Notes under the pieces: generated by a model
Databases searched by the model: none
What the model was told of the DNA's origin: nothing
What the model saw: only the letters and a program-made list of their open reading frames with translations
Shown here: positions 49,058-61,273 of the stretch, in pieces
How positions within the stretch are numbered: position 1 is the stretch's first letter
Layout: each line of letters begins with the position of its first letter
Assembly: GCF_037975245.1 (NCBI RefSeq)
Contig: NC_092579.1
Span: 15,896,178-15,960,177 of the forward strand
DNA from: Apostichopus japonicus
Taxonomy: Eukaryota > Echinodermata > Holothuroidea > Aspidochirotida > Stichopodidae
Length of the DNA: 64,000 nt
Reading direction: 5' to 3'
Made by a program: the position numbers and the translations under genes

Positions 49058-49844
49058 TTTAGGAGTGTTGTCGTATGCAAATTATTCAGACAAATTTCCC
49101 ATATATATCTGGTCACATGGCACTACTGGAAGACATCTTTATATAGGTTACCTGAAACAAATTGAAAATAGGGCGATTCTTTACAAAAAAAAAAAATAAC
49201 TTTAATATTAAATATCATACAACCATATGGCAGATTTGTCCTGGGGTAGAGCCCATTGTTGTATCACTAGACACTGCTGATGGTGGTGACAGCCAAGAGG
49301 ATGCATGGTTATTGTACTTTTGGTGTTTCCATCTCATGCCCCCAAAATCCTATCAACTTCTCTTGAAGGGAAGTGTCAGTGTTTTCTTTCACTAAATTGG
49401 TGTTTTCTTTCACTTTCAAACTGTAAGACCAGGGGACCATGGTCACAAAATTGTAGCCTAATATACACAAATATTGTATGATAATATCTATAATCTAGAT
49501 ATTAACAAACTCAGATTTGCTCCCAATCCTATACCAAACTTATTTGAAGGTTAAATGTCTGGTTGGTACAATACCTACAAAAATTCACACTATTCCGATC
49601 TACAGACCCATACATACAATAACAATTATTATACAACACCTAATTGTATTCTGGTCATTTGATTGGTCAATTGCTCGTTGATTGCATGCAAAATCCGCTC
49701 TATTCCACTCTATGAAATAGAACCATGGGTTATACTTTTTTGGTAGCACTTTTTTCAATGGTAAGAGAGCAGAGAAACCTGTCTGTTCAAAACAATTTGT
49801 TGCATGAGTGCATTTTACCCATCTAATATAATATGTTGTATAAA
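49058..49844. other. Upstream region of the PPxY membrane protein gene
   Basis: AT-rich sequence with no exon recognised. An octamer ATGCAAAT sits at 49075-49082, within about 20 bp of the start codon and so more likely in the 5' leader than in a promoter. A poly-A run lies near 49185. Confidence 0.4.
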
Positions 49845-50008
49845 ACAAATAATGAATGGTTTCCATTCGTGCAATAGTGCAAATATTTCATTCGTTGAAA
49901 GATGTAATTTGTTCCATTCAACTCGGCTGCGCCTCGTTGAATGGAACATTCCATCTTTCAGCTCATGATATATTTCCACTATTGCACTCATAACCATTCA
50001 TTATTTGT
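49845..50008. mobile_element. Foldback (palindromic) MITE
   Basis: ACAAATAATGAATGG from 49845 pairs with CCATTCATTATTTGT ending near 50008. The arms continue inward with GCAATAGTG, TTGAAAGATG and GTTCCATTCAACTCGG facing their complements, meeting at an apex near 49926 (CGGCTGCGCCTCG). Arms are about 80 bp, with roughly a dozen mismatches. A near-complete inverted repeat without coding capacity fits a foldback-type MITE. Confidence 0.8.
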
Positions 50009-50815
50009 ATAATATTACTAATAGTAATACTATTCTACCATAACGTAGAATTTAACACAATAAATATAACTGGATAGGTTTTTCCAACAATGTCAAAGTA
50101 AAATATATGATGAGCAACACTGAAAACAAGTTGTGGGTATATATTCTTGGTATTATTATTAAAAGACACCTCTGAAAGTGGGGTATTGTATTGTAGAGAT
50201 CATAGTCTAGTTCTCTCTAGTTTCCACCATTCAACCCTTTCACATGTGTTGCATGCCAGTACATTCCAATCATAGTAATTAATTAGTGATATGTACAGTA
50301 CTTACCTGTAAACACATACCTTGCATATATATTCTAGTAGAGGGTCATTGTTACTTACCTGTAGGTAAATACCTTACAGTCCTGTATAAATGCCTGAGGT
50401 ATTGTTTTCTTTATAGTTGTTTCTAGGGTGGACCTTCCTGCATTCAAAGGACTCATATGTTTTGATTGGTAACTGTTTTTGTATTATCATTTTAATTGGT
50501 TGAAACACTGATGACCAGCCTCTGTCAGACTGGTCATCAGGTTCTTGTAAATAGTGTGATAGAAAATACAGCAGAGTAGCACAGAACCCCAGTGTGCAGT
50601 TGTCTCTTTTGTTCTTTGATTTTTTCCACTCAGTCTCTACAGTATAACTGTACCTCAGTTTATTTTGTCTCGGGTAATTTACATTATACAATCATAGAAG
50701 TAGGCTACGGTATTGTATGCATTGCCTTTGCCTAATGAAGGCTTACCGATGGTGGCATACTCCTATTAGAGTCTATATCCATCTGCTCGATTGTTCTCAT
50801 GTTTCAGGAAACAAA

Positions 50816-51081
50816 GTGGCTATTCTTACGACTGTTCGTAAGAATAATTTCCGATTACGCATGCGCAGTTGCTATTTTTATAACAGGAGTACTATTTTTT
50901 ACGACCAGGAGTAACAATAATTTCCGGTTAGTGTTAGGGTTAAGATTGGGCTTTAGGGTTAAAGTTAGGGTTACCCCTACTACATGCGTAGTTGCTTTAT
51001 TTACTTTACTGCGCTTGAATTCGCCTTTGTCGTAAGAATAGTTTATAAATAATTGTTACGACTAGTCGTAAGAATAGCCAC
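50816..51081. mobile_element. Small inverted-repeat element carrying TTAGGG-like motifs
   Basis: GTGGCTATTCTTACGACT at 50816-50833 is the exact complement of the end at about 51057-51074. The stem continues imperfectly with repeated TCGTAAGAAT words on both sides. The interior (50926-50977) has several GTTAGGGTTA and TTAGGGTT words resembling the metazoan telomere repeat. No target duplication was read with confidence. Confidence 0.7.
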
Positions 51082-52082
51082 AGCCTTCAGGAAAAGTGCC
51101 AAAAAGCAGCAGGAGAACATCTTTTGTGACCTAATTATTGATATATTTTTTTGTGGCTTGCATGTTGTAGAGCATGAATGGAAGTCTATGTGGTGAGAAA
51201 ATTGGGCCAATTGAGGCAATTTTAGTTTTAGACCCCTTTAGGCCTCCTAGGAGAAGCCTAGGAAAATTGTTTACCACTGAGTGAATAGGTTTGTTTACAA
51301 GTGACGAAAAATGCCAGCTCGGATAGCAAAAAATCTACATGGTCATGATACGAAAAACTGATTGTGCCAATAAAGGCTAACTTTTCAGCTATCCGGTGAT
51401 GGGTAGCGTTTAGCTAGTGAAAACGTCTATCTAGACTTAGAGACCACATTACTTTTGTGATTTAGTGTGTAAGTCTATGGGGCTTTTAATGGGCGTATTC
51501 TACCCTAATGCAGGCTTACCGATAGGCAGTATAGGCTGTTAGTGTTATGTAAGAACCAGCCTAGCCTGCTTAGGCTAGGCGCTACAATAAGCGGAAAAGA
51601 TGTCAACAAAGCAGCCTAACGCGCTACTTACTAAATAAGCAGAATTTTACAATTCGCGTCCACTCCCTTTGGTGATCGTAACGATAAGTGTTACTTGCGG
51701 CAATGCTCTACGGAAACGACGACTGAGCCTTGTACAATACTAGTATTACCAGATGAGTCGCAACAAATTTTATTCGTTATAAAATTGTGAGTAATTGGTT
51801 ATGGTTGACTTACTGTTTGATGCATGTATTGCTTGTTTTCATCTACCTGTGTAGAGTACATTGAACTGATTTATATATACGCCGATGAGTGAAAACTAGA
51901 CAGAGCAGTGTAAAGGCAAACTCAGTAACGCATGTACCAAACGTTTAATCAACCATGGATGTGTGCACGGTACCCGAATGTAGTTGGGTCATGACGTATA
52001 GCTAGTCAGGGGTGTATCTAGTGGTGCCGCTAGACACTTGGCTTCTGAGGCCCGCCACAGAATCCTAGGTAGGGGTCAAGGG
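51082..52082. other. Intergenic region
   Basis: No gene or element was recognised. Frequent CTAGGC/AGCCTAG words, AT-rich background. A short text at 52010-52050 (GGGGTGTATCTAGTGGTGCCGC) resembles a transposon end, but no partner end was found. Confidence 0.4.
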
Positions 52083-53039
52083 CAGTGGCGTCGCCAAGGG
52101 GTGGCCTGGGGGTCGGGGGTCGGGGCACACACCCTCCCAAAAAAAATCGTGCCTCCCCCAGGTGCCCCCCCCCCATGCAATTTGTAGTGTTAAACAAATA
52201 CTCAAACAAAAACTATATTTACAATGGACTAAACGTATTATGTTCATCAGTAAAACTTCTTACCACCGACCATCACAATAACCAGTTGTTTTATCACAGT
52301 GGTTTTCAACCTTGGGCTCGCGGGCCCATTTGGGCCCGCGAAGCCGATTTTGTGGGCTCGCGAGCATTGCCCCAGTAATGATTAAAAATTGTGGCATTTT
52401 TGGGGGCTGGTGGCGAAGGCACATGATGATGTTTCTTAGGAAGCCTCTTCGATGAAACCTTGTACAACGGGTAAAATTTACTCAACCCTAACCCTATAAG
52501 ACTAGTATAAGAGAATTCGGTGACCCCCACCAACCACTGCACACTACGTATTTACCAAGGTTATGATGTGTGGAAGCCTTGCTTTGTACCATTGCCTTGT
52601 ACCATTGAGGGTTGCAAGAAATCTTTGAGATAGGCTCTAATTGGGCAGTACCTGTCATCTGATCACGGAGGAACATACATAGCTTTGATTGAGTCCCCGG
52701 GTCACTTGTGTCAAGAATACACTAATAAACGCTGTGAAATTGATTTTACGAAGTTGATAACTTTGCAGGGTAGGGTATGGGCTCGCGAGGACGGCTCGGA
52801 AGACAAATTGGGCTCGTGATCGAAAAAAGGTTGAAAACCAAGGTTATCACTAACAAGGTCACAGGGGCCCCGGCGTGAACCACTACTACCCTGCATGAAT
52901 TTAAATTTCATTTTCAATACAGATTGCTGTAAGGACCCTTAATTAATCAAAAATTTCTCAAAGGGGCGTTTTACCCCTCCCCTTATGCCCCTACCCCAGG
53001 GCGTGCCCCCAAAGATTGAAATGTCTGGCGACGCCACTG
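52083..53039. mobile_element. hAT-like element with perfect 8-bp target duplication GTCAAGGG
   Basis: The 957-bp element begins CAGTGGCGTCGCCA and ends TGGCGACGCCACTG. GTCAAGGG flanks it at 52075-52082 and 53040-53047. It is itself the host of a second element at 52297-52843, so its own length before that insertion was about 400 bp. Confidence 0.92.
52297..52843. mobile_element. Nested hAT-like element, CAGTGGTTTTCAACC ends
   Basis: CAGTGGTTTTCAACCTT at 52297 is mirrored by AAGGTTGAAAACCAAGG ending at 52843, with 15 of 17 positions matching. TTATCAC occurs at 52291-52297 and at 52844-52850, a 7-bp duplication. This terminus is typical of Charlie/hAT-type elements. The interior has the paired GGGCTCGCG and GGGCTCGTG words. 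It lies wholly inside the element at 52083-53039, so it inserted later. Confidence 0.85.
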
Positions 53040-53047
53040 GTCAAGGG

Positions 53048-54285
53048 GATGGGGCTATAGAAGCCCCTTGAATCTATGCGGTTTCATCGTTCCCAGTGGT
53101 TAATTCAGCATCAAATCAGCAGAATTTTGGAAGTAGATGTGTTAGTCAAACATAGAAAATTAGTCTGTAGATGCCAAACAGTTTTGTAACTTCCTGCCTA
53201 TTTTTTTGGTGGATTTGGAAAACTTCATTTGTCAGTGGCGGAGAACCGAATATTGGGGGAAGGAGGGGTGAACAGATGCCCGCCCCATCGACGACAAGGG
53301 TAAAGCTTTTACGCCGATGGCAGTTTGAGGGAGTTATATGCAACCTTTAATATTTGATTGCGAGTTAAATTGCACTGAGCAGTTTTCACCAACGTGCCGA
53401 TTCTTATCAATGAAACGAATACGTAGGCCTACCAGGGAGCTGTTAGAGAAGCAGCTCCCTGGGCCTACACCGACTTTCCAAGCTGTCTTCTGTATAGACC
53501 CCAACTATTTAGCACGCTATCATGGAAAAGTTTCTTGGGATTACGTAACAGACCTGCCTTGGTTGTAAAATGGCCCCTCTTTTTTACCAATTAGTCTGCA
53601 ACGCCTGCCACTTATTTTTGCTTGTATGGTACCTGGTCTTTGTGAGAACGCTGTACAATGTAAAGACATGAACATATTTCCACACAGTGTTTACACAAAG
53701 AGCCTAATGGTGTTAAGAAGCTATGCAGGCTAATTGTAGAGCCTGCGGGTCGTTTTACGACCGTGGCAGGTCGATGACGTAATCACAACATTGTCCTAGC
53801 TACATCGTGCTATAATTGGAGCCAATAAAGCAGATCTTTAACATTCGTTGATTAGTATTATAAAAATGACTTTAGACAGAAATTTAGTTTTTAAAACATA
53901 GTTTCAAGATAATGTAAGAAATTCAGTGCTATAGTTTTGCTTCTATAACATTCTCGTAACCTTCAGAATATGGTAAACCTCCGGAATGCTCCTTTAAAGG
54001 GAAATTGAAGATGACGATAGCTCCTCAGTGCACGCCTAATGTTAACTGACAGCAGTGGCATTTAGAGGTCTACTCTTTAACATATCAAAATTGATCACAT
54101 TATTATTGGAAATGAAAATATATATATATTTTTTTCATCCGATGAATCTATTTATAACAGCGTTTTCGGCAATTACTATAAATACAAAATTGTCGACACG
54201 GTATGTAACGCACGTAACTGGGCGAAAATATATATATATCGACAAAGAAACAAACAACAAGAGGTTGTGGTTTTTCTCATTTTTT
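53048..54285. other. Intergenic region
   Basis: No exon was recognised. A GTCAGTGGCGGAGAACC text near 53232 looks like a lone hAT-type end without a partner. A plus-strand open frame at 53338-53568 has no recognisable domain. Confidence 0.4.
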
Positions 54286-54540
54286 ATTAGAGTCTTTATA
54301 AAGGTTATTTAAAGAAAAGATCAAACTTATCGTTTCAATTGCATGATAAATTCAACGTTTAGATCTTTATACAGTGAATCAGTGAATATGATTATTACAA
54401 TGAGGTTTTCTATTAGAGTCTTTTTTAAAGGTTTTTGAAAGACAATGTTACACTTATCGTTTCAATTGCATGAGATATTCTACGTATAGAACTATATACA
54501 GTGAATTAGTGAATATGATTATTACAATGAGGTCTAATAA
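54286..54540. repeat. Direct tandem duplication, period 126 bp
   Basis: ATTAGAGTCTTTATAAAGG at 54286 recurs at 54412 as ATTAGAGTCTTTTTTAAAGG. Both copies then share TTATCGTTTCAATTGCATGA, TACAGTGAATCAGTGAATATG and ATTATTACAATGAGG, with moderate divergence. Confidence 0.88.
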
Positions 54541-55206
54541 CTCCACGTTTTCCGCATGTTTATTGCAAGTCGACTGAGCTATACTTCCACGTGCAGGACT
54601 CACATTGTATCTTAACGAAAGTCACCCCGGCAGGACTGAACTGTAATACGATGTAGGCCTACGTCAAAAGCAGTATTTACATAGGCTTATATACTGTATA
54701 CATACATAGCATGTGACCAGGATATACTTATATATATATAAGGAAAATCGTCTCAAAATGGTCACGGACATAGAGGAAAATGAAATCAATGTTACCATTA
54801 CGCTTAATTCAACTGAAGTAGTAACATCTAATGATAACATGGGAGCCAGCATGCAGGCCGGGTATGGGGGTGGGAGGGGGTGGTGCAAGTTGTTGTAAAT
54901 TCTTGTATCCCTGACTTCCGTCGGTTATCTGATAATAATTAACTGAGATAAAGGGAAGAATAAAAGTAGTTGAAATTTTACGATCCCTTTCGTTTGATGT
55001 ACGTATGTTGATTGTTTGATTGACTTCTTTGTTTGAAACTCGAAACTTGTTTGTTTATTTATTGATTGATTAATTGATTATGTATATAACCCCTCCATTC
55101 ATCCTTGATTAATTAATTACTTCATGCATTTATGCATTCTTTCATTCATTTATTCATCCTTCCATCCATCCTCATTCATTCATCCTTCCATCCATTCTCA
55201 TTCGTT

Positions 55207-55351
55207 CAGCCAGTCAGTCAGTCAGTCAGTCAGTCAGTCAGTCAGTCAGTCAGTCAGTCAGTCAGTCAGTCAGTCAGTCAGTCAGTCAGTCAGTCAGTCA
55301 GTCAGTCAGTCAGTCAGTCAGTCAGCCAGTCGGCCAGTCGGTCAGTCAGTT
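55207..55351. repeat. (CAGT)n microsatellite
   Basis: About 29 uninterrupted CAGT units, then a few decayed ones (CAGCCAGTCGGCCAGTCGG). It is preceded by CATTCATTCATCC-type short repeats from about 55130. Spurious Ser-Val-Gln-Ser open frames come from it. Confidence 0.95.
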
Positions 55352-55948
55352 ATTCATCCATTCCCTCATTTTGTTTAAGGGAACGTTTTCAATCAATGGT
55401 ATAGATACACACTATAAAGATGGTACATCACCTGTCCTCCCCCCCCCCCCACCACTTGCTACCGGCTTGTATGCGATGCCCTATCAACTATATGACAGTC
55501 ATTGTGGGCGTATTCCTAAACCATCTTATATCATATTGACTGCTAAAACGATGCCGATCAAGTTCAGGTTTAAGTCGTAAATATATTTGTCTGTATCTAT
55601 ATATGAGTATTTATATTTCACTTGTACAAACATATGTTTAGTATATCTATATCTATGCACGGTATATATAAACAAACAATTACATATCGGTCGAATGCAA
55701 CTGTCGGCTATGCGTTTTGGTGACATTAAACATCACGTGTCTTTATAATAACTGCCTATATCACCTTCAATAGATACCGAAAGGTTACAAGAGACACATA
55801 ACATTTCTAATAATATTGAATAAGAACATAGGAAAGAAATGTTTAACAACTATGCTTCATTTAGAGAATGGCTGGATCTGGATCTGGAGTAAGACAAAAA
55901 AAATAAGTTAGTGCGTGAATTGGATAAATATATATATATATACATACA

Positions 55949-55983
55949 TTTGATCTGCACAGAACTTGTAAACTGTCTTGTTA

Positions 55984-56053
<70 letters not shown>

Positions 56054-56088
56054 TAACAAGACAGTTTACAAGTTCTGTGCAGATCAAA
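55949..56088. repeat. 140-bp perfect palindrome centred on (TA)n
   Basis: TTTGATCTGCACAGAACTTG from 55949 and the following GTCTTGTTAATTTA are exactly complementary to TAAATTAACAAGAC ... AGATCAAA ending at 56088. The arms hold about 40 unique bases each, and (TA)n fills about 60 bases of the centre. The translated frames are identical on the two strands for the same reason. Confidence 0.92.
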
Positions 56089-56589
56089 GCTTTGTATCCT
56101 CGGCTACAACAAGAGCGGGATTATGAAGGGCGTGGTCATTCGTTTCCATGGCATCATGCGCCTCAGAGTGACTGCAACTAGTAGAGTTGTTCGTATTGGA
56201 ATTCAACAATTGTTTAGCCGATTCATCTTCACCCTATTTGAGGAAAAAAATCAATCAATGAGCTGGTGTCGCAGATATAAACGTATGGCACTGATATCAT
56301 TAATAATACTTTGACTTTCTAGCATGTTTTCAAGCATAATGATGACCTATAGAAAAGAAAATACTTGACACTGCATTTTTAGTAATCTTTCATGATATTT
56401 CTCAACAAATCACGTGATACTTACGCACATAATTGGAACCACCTGATTTGATGTGGTTTAAAGCCTTTATTCCTCCTAGTGATTTACTTGTAAACTATTA
56501 CTGCAGAAAATTTTATTCTGATCCCAAAAGCATACTGCGAAGTCCTTTATTATCATGTGTACCACTCGTTGACGATTATGCGTTAATTT

Positions 56590-56757
56590 ATCGTTCCATG
56601 CGCAATTTTGATAGAAATGCATGTGTTTGGTCGACGTACCCAATTTTGATAGACAAGCGCGTGTTTGGTAGACATGCGCAAATTTGATAGTCATTCGCGT
56701 ATTTTTATAGACCGTACGCGCAACTTTCATATAGACATATACGCGTGTTTCGTGGAC
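56590..56757. repeat. Degenerate short tandem repeat, unit about 30 bp
   Basis: Units of the form CGCGTGTTTGGTAGACATGCGCAATTTTGATAGA recur with heavy drift. Each contains a TGATAG or TTATAGA core and a GCGC or CGCG word. The minus strand frame through it stays open for 174 codons (56476-57000), which I attribute to the repeat. Confidence 0.6.
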
Positions 56758-57000
56758 TGGGTGTAATTTTTCCTTGTAAATTTCGTGGAACTGATGTAAC
56801 ATGTTAACAGGCAAAATCAATCTTTCTTCACTGTCATCACGTAAGACATCGCGGGCTATAGAAGGGTTCATGAGAGTGCGGTAGATGGGACCATCCAATA
56901 TTAGATGATAAACGCTTACCCTTACGCTGAACTTTATTAAATATTGCAGTAACAACCCGAACATATAGACAATTGGTAAATATTGCCCAAAAGTGTTCAA

Positions 57001-59600
57001 GCAGGCCCCTGTTGAACCTTGAGGTCCTTGCCCTTTTCAGGGGCCAGCATATAGCCACTTTGTCTATCTGCCTATTAGATAATTCAGTATTCTTAGATAA
57101 CGGGTAAAAGCCAGTGCTTTGTTCCCCATCCCAAACATGTTGATACAATTCAATTCCACACAACTATATATGCATTTGATTCTCAACAACTCCATACGCA
57201 GATGAATTAAGGCAGCATGATATCATAATGCAAAGCTGATGACCACAAAAGCACTACAATAACCATTATATTGTTTTCGCCAAAAAAAAGAAGCGCGTTT
57301 TGTTATTTGCGTGAAGTTGTTAAAAAAGCAGGAAAATAGTAGAGATAAGAGAGAGAAAAAGTGAACGGAAGCAGATACAATACCTTGAAGCATTTAATTG
57401 GATAATGAACATGATTAACATATTCTCGCCAACAAGTCATCCCCTTCATATCTACCAGTATAAAAGTAAAAGTAAACAATAACGAGCCAAGAACCCCCTC
57501 TCCCCCTCACCACAACCCCCAGTAGATGCAAGAGTCTAAGTAATATACTTCAAGGTAACAATTTTGTATTATTAATTCAGTTAGAGGATCTCAAAGAAAC
57601 GACATCGAAACCTAAAAAATACCCTTTTTATAGTTTTTATCGTAACATAAATTTCTTCATTTTGAGTTAATAAATTGCCATTTTTATCAACATGCTGTGG
57701 TAATATCCGACTGCAGCATGCATACTATAATTACACATGGGAACCTCACCTTGAAAGACTTGATGTTACAAACAATAACTTGGTTTTTATTTTAACTGAT
57801 GAAGATTATGATGATTCTTCTTCTTATTATTATTATTTAAATAACATGGTTAATTTGTAAGCTTGCATTTTAAGTTTCATATCTACTCTCATGATTACAA
57901 ATTGAGCTTTATTTCATGATTAGCGGAAACTGCAGAGGTGAATGCCAACATTGAATAAATTTCGGCAGAAATTAGCCACAAAATATTGTTGTAGAAATGA
58001 GAATTTGTTTCAAGCATGGCCCTTATAGTCTTCCGTAAAGAATGGTCGATTGATGAAACATTCCTAGCATCCTTGCAAATAAACTTTACAAATACTCTTT
58101 CATAAAGTGTTTCGAGATACTGCAGTTGAAATTGTAATCCAAGCACAAGTGAACTTGAAGCAGGTGTGATGTCACAGTTCTCAACAAAATGCCTTGAAAT
58201 GTTTTTTTTTTTTATAACAATTTTTTTGTGCTGTATTGTTTCGACCATGGGATAGATATTGTTCAAACTTTACTTTGTACCAATGACAGGCTGCAGAGTG
58301 TTCGCATCTCAACTTTAAAGTGGACAGCTTGGAGTCAAATTTTTAGAAAAAAAAGTGCTTGACATCACACCTCCCATTTGCTTCAAGTTTAAGTTTGGTA
58401 CAAAACAAGTCAACTTTAGTTGTTGTGATCTCGAAAACGGCCATAGCAAATTGAATGGAAATTGTAATGTAAATGGATATATATATATATTTATTATTAG
58501 TCCTACTAATATTATCATTATTATTATTATTATTATTATTGCAATTTATATGAATACATACGTTTTATCAATAATCACAAATATTGATGATATAATCTAA
58601 CAGATAATACAAAGGAAAAATGCACATTTTCTTAATTGCAAATCAATGTTAATGAAGAGTTTGTTGAAAAGGTATATAACGTGACTAAAACGGGAACTCA
58701 TCTTTCATAAATAATTCCCTCGAATATGGATTCAGTTATGATGATGCAACTGCTGTACGTGTTCGTGATTACTAATCGAATATATAAATGTTATCTGGAA
58801 ATAGAGCCTTTATGTGAAGCATGTTGCACTATAAGTATTCCATCGAAGTATTTCTTCGCTGTCTAATTTCTTCGCCCACGAGGGGCGTAGGAATGGTGGT
58901 AAAGGGGGGGGGGAGTGTACATAACCCCAATAACTGGCAAATTCCAAACGAATTCGCCATACAAGTGCAAAATAGTGGAGCTTTCCAGGGACTTCGACTT
59001 CGGCTGTCCCCTTCTTTGGTGTCCCACTGTTACCTCCAACCATTCAGAAACAGTGTCACCGTCCCGAAACAGAAAAGCAAAACATCATAAGCCTCTGTTT
59101 GACTTTATAAACATGAAGTTCATTCTTATGTTATACATGGATGGCTGCAGCTTGGTAGTTTTTTTTTTAAACTAAACTTAAAATAGATTGGTGACTTTGG
59201 CGGATATTGAACTACATTTAAAAAGGTATACAAAGCCAACCATCATTTTGAGCTTATTTGACAGAAATGTTCGTGAATAGTTACCTCCATTATAGGTGAA
59301 CAATTCTAAAGGAACTTAGCTTCTACTTCATATTATTAATAGTAAAGCTTATACTATATATGCATAATAATACTCTGGTGGTTTCGTAAAATTATCACAA
59401 ATCCTTTTACTAAAGACACTGTGTTAACCTGTTTTAACCTTTGGAATCATTCCACTCACCTTATCCTGTTATCGGAGTAATAATGATAAAACTAGGTACT
59501 TCAAATGAACATTGTTCGTTATCGACTTAGCACGTACCAGTGCTAATTAGCGGCTAAAGCCGGCAACTCCTCTTCAAACTCACTTCAACTATTTAAGTCA
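57001..59600. other. Intergenic region
   Basis: No gene recognised. It holds an ATT/ATTATT microsatellite (58512-58541), poly-A/T runs, and GAGGGGCGTAGGAATGG near 58879, a lone hAT-type end similar to those at 41210 and 42966. Confidence 0.4.
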
Positions 59601-61095
59601 ACAACTGGTATATAGTTTGACATATATTATGAGCAGTTGAATTCGGTACATAAACAACGTCTAATAATCGACACAAAGCATCGCAGTTTGAAACAGTATA
59701 TAGGGTCATATAAATGTCAACAGAATTCGATATATACACCACTTTAGGTCGGTATTAGACGCTGATGCTTTCTATGTTAAACGCTATTTGTCATTTGAAA
59801 TGGACATGTCTACCAGGTTTAACTCGGTATATAATGTCAGCTGAAGTTGACATCAAACCAGATTAATACTGCATATGTCTGATGACGTCGACATCTACCA
59901 ATTGAAATCGGTAGATGTCAGCTGGAATTCACACTCTAGCAGCTTAAACCCGTAAGTCATCTAAGTCGACATATATCGCTTTAATTTGGTACATGTAGCT
60001 AAATGCGACATATGACAGTTAAATTGGTTCATGTCAGCTCAAGTCGACATATACTAGTTTAAATCGGTTCATGTCAGCTCAGGTCGACATATACTAGTTT
60101 AAATCGGTTCATGTCAGCTCAAGTCGACATATACTAGTTTAAATCGGTTTATATCAGCTCAGGTCGATATATACTAGTTTAAATCGGTTCATGTCAGCTC
60201 AAGTCGACATATACTAGTTTAAATTGGTTCATGTCAGCTCAAGTCGACAAATACTAGTTTAAATCGGTTCATGTCAGCTCAAGTCGACATATACTAGTTT
60301 AAATTGGTTCATGTCAGCTCAAGTCGACATACACTAGTTTAAATTGGTTTATATCAGCTCAAGTCGATATATACTAGTTTAAATTGGTTCATGTCAGCTC
60401 AAGTCGACATATACTAGTTTAAATTGGTTCATGTCAGCTCATGTCGACATACACTAGTTTAAATTGGTTTATATCAGCTCAAGTCGATATATACTAGTTT
60501 AAATTGGTTCATGTCAGCTCAAGTCGACATACACTAGTTTAAATTGGTTTATATCAGCTCAAGTCGATATATACTAGTTCAAATTGGTTCATGTCATCTC
60601 AAGTCGACAAATACTAGTTTAAATCGGTTCATGTCATCTCAATTAGTCGACATATACTAGTTTAAATCGGTTCATGTCAGCTCAGGTCGACATATACTAG
60701 TTTAAATCGGTTCATGTCAGCTCAAGTCGACATATACTAGTTTAAATCGGTTCATGTCAGCTCAAGTCGACATATACTAGTTTAAATCGGTTCATGTCAT
60801 CTCAATAAGTCGACATATACTAGTTTAAATCGGCTCATGTCAGCTCAAGTCGACATATACTAGTTTTAATCGGTTCATTTACAGCTCAAGTCGACATATA
60901 CTAGTTTAAATCGGTTCATTTACAGCTCAAGTCGACATATACTAGTTTTAATCGGTAAATGTCAGCTCAAGTCGACATATACTAGTTTAAATCGGTTCAT
61001 TTACAGCTCAAGTCGGCATATACTAGTTTAAATCGGTTCATGTCAGCTGAAGTCGACATATACTAGTTTAAATCGGTTCATGTCAGCTGAAGTCG
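59600..61095. repeat. 40-bp satellite array, with graded decay at its left edge
   Basis: The unit reads AAGTCGACATATACTAGTTT + AAATCGGTTCATGTCAGCTC (two halves of one 40-bp repeat). From about 59980 to 61095 some 27 units run head to tail with few differences. From 59600 to 59980 older, diverged units are still detectable by GACATAT, AATCGGT and GTCAGCT words. Variants (ACACTAG; GGTTTATATCAG; TCGATATATAC) recur in sets at about 60327, 60447 and 60527, suggesting a higher-order unit. A few units contain a 2-4 bp insertion (TCATCTCAATTAGTCG; TCATTTACAGC). The right edge ends abruptly at CTGAAGTCGACACTCACC. Confidence 0.93.
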
Positions 61096-61273
61096 ACACT
61101 CACCATTACCAGTTAAATCGGCAGTAGAAACGAAAGCAAAAGCGGTGACATGAAGTTAGATGAAAAGCTTTAGCATATTGCAACAAACTGAGAGTAAATG
61201 ATTAGCTACACCTATATGATTGTGATGGTATGTTAATGTGTTGCTATGGATAGGGGTCTCTTGAAGCTTCGGT

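Noticed and set aside
49075-49082. Octamer ATGCAAAT near the PPxY gene start
   Set aside because: It is within about 20 bp of the ATG and an AT-rich 8-mer is expected by chance; not strong enough to call regulatory.
50926-50977. Interstitial telomere tract
   Set aside because: The TTAGGG words are few, irregular and confined to a small inverted-repeat element, so a chromosome-fusion scar is not supported.
53226-53250. GTCAGTGGCGGAGAACC, resembling a CAGTGGCGGA-type end
   Set aside because: A single end only; no partner or duplication seen.
55124-55404. Frames coding Ser-Val-Gln-Ser repeats
   Set aside because: These are translations of the (CAGT)n microsatellite.
55850-56181. Identical Tyr-Ile-rich frames on both strands
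   Set aside because: The perfect palindrome around (TA)n gives the same text on both strands; no gene is implied.
56476-57163. 174- and 108-codon overlapping minus-strand frames
   Set aside because: They cross a degenerate 30-bp tandem repeat, lack known motifs and show no splice structure.
58878-58900. GAGGGGCGTAGGAATGG, resembling the ends of the 41-43 kb MITEs
   Set aside because: No matching second end was found within reach.
59980-61095. Regular 40-bp repeats resembling a CRISPR array
   Set aside because: The whole unit repeats, with no variable spacers between repeats, and the surroundings are animal DNA without cas genes. It is a satellite.
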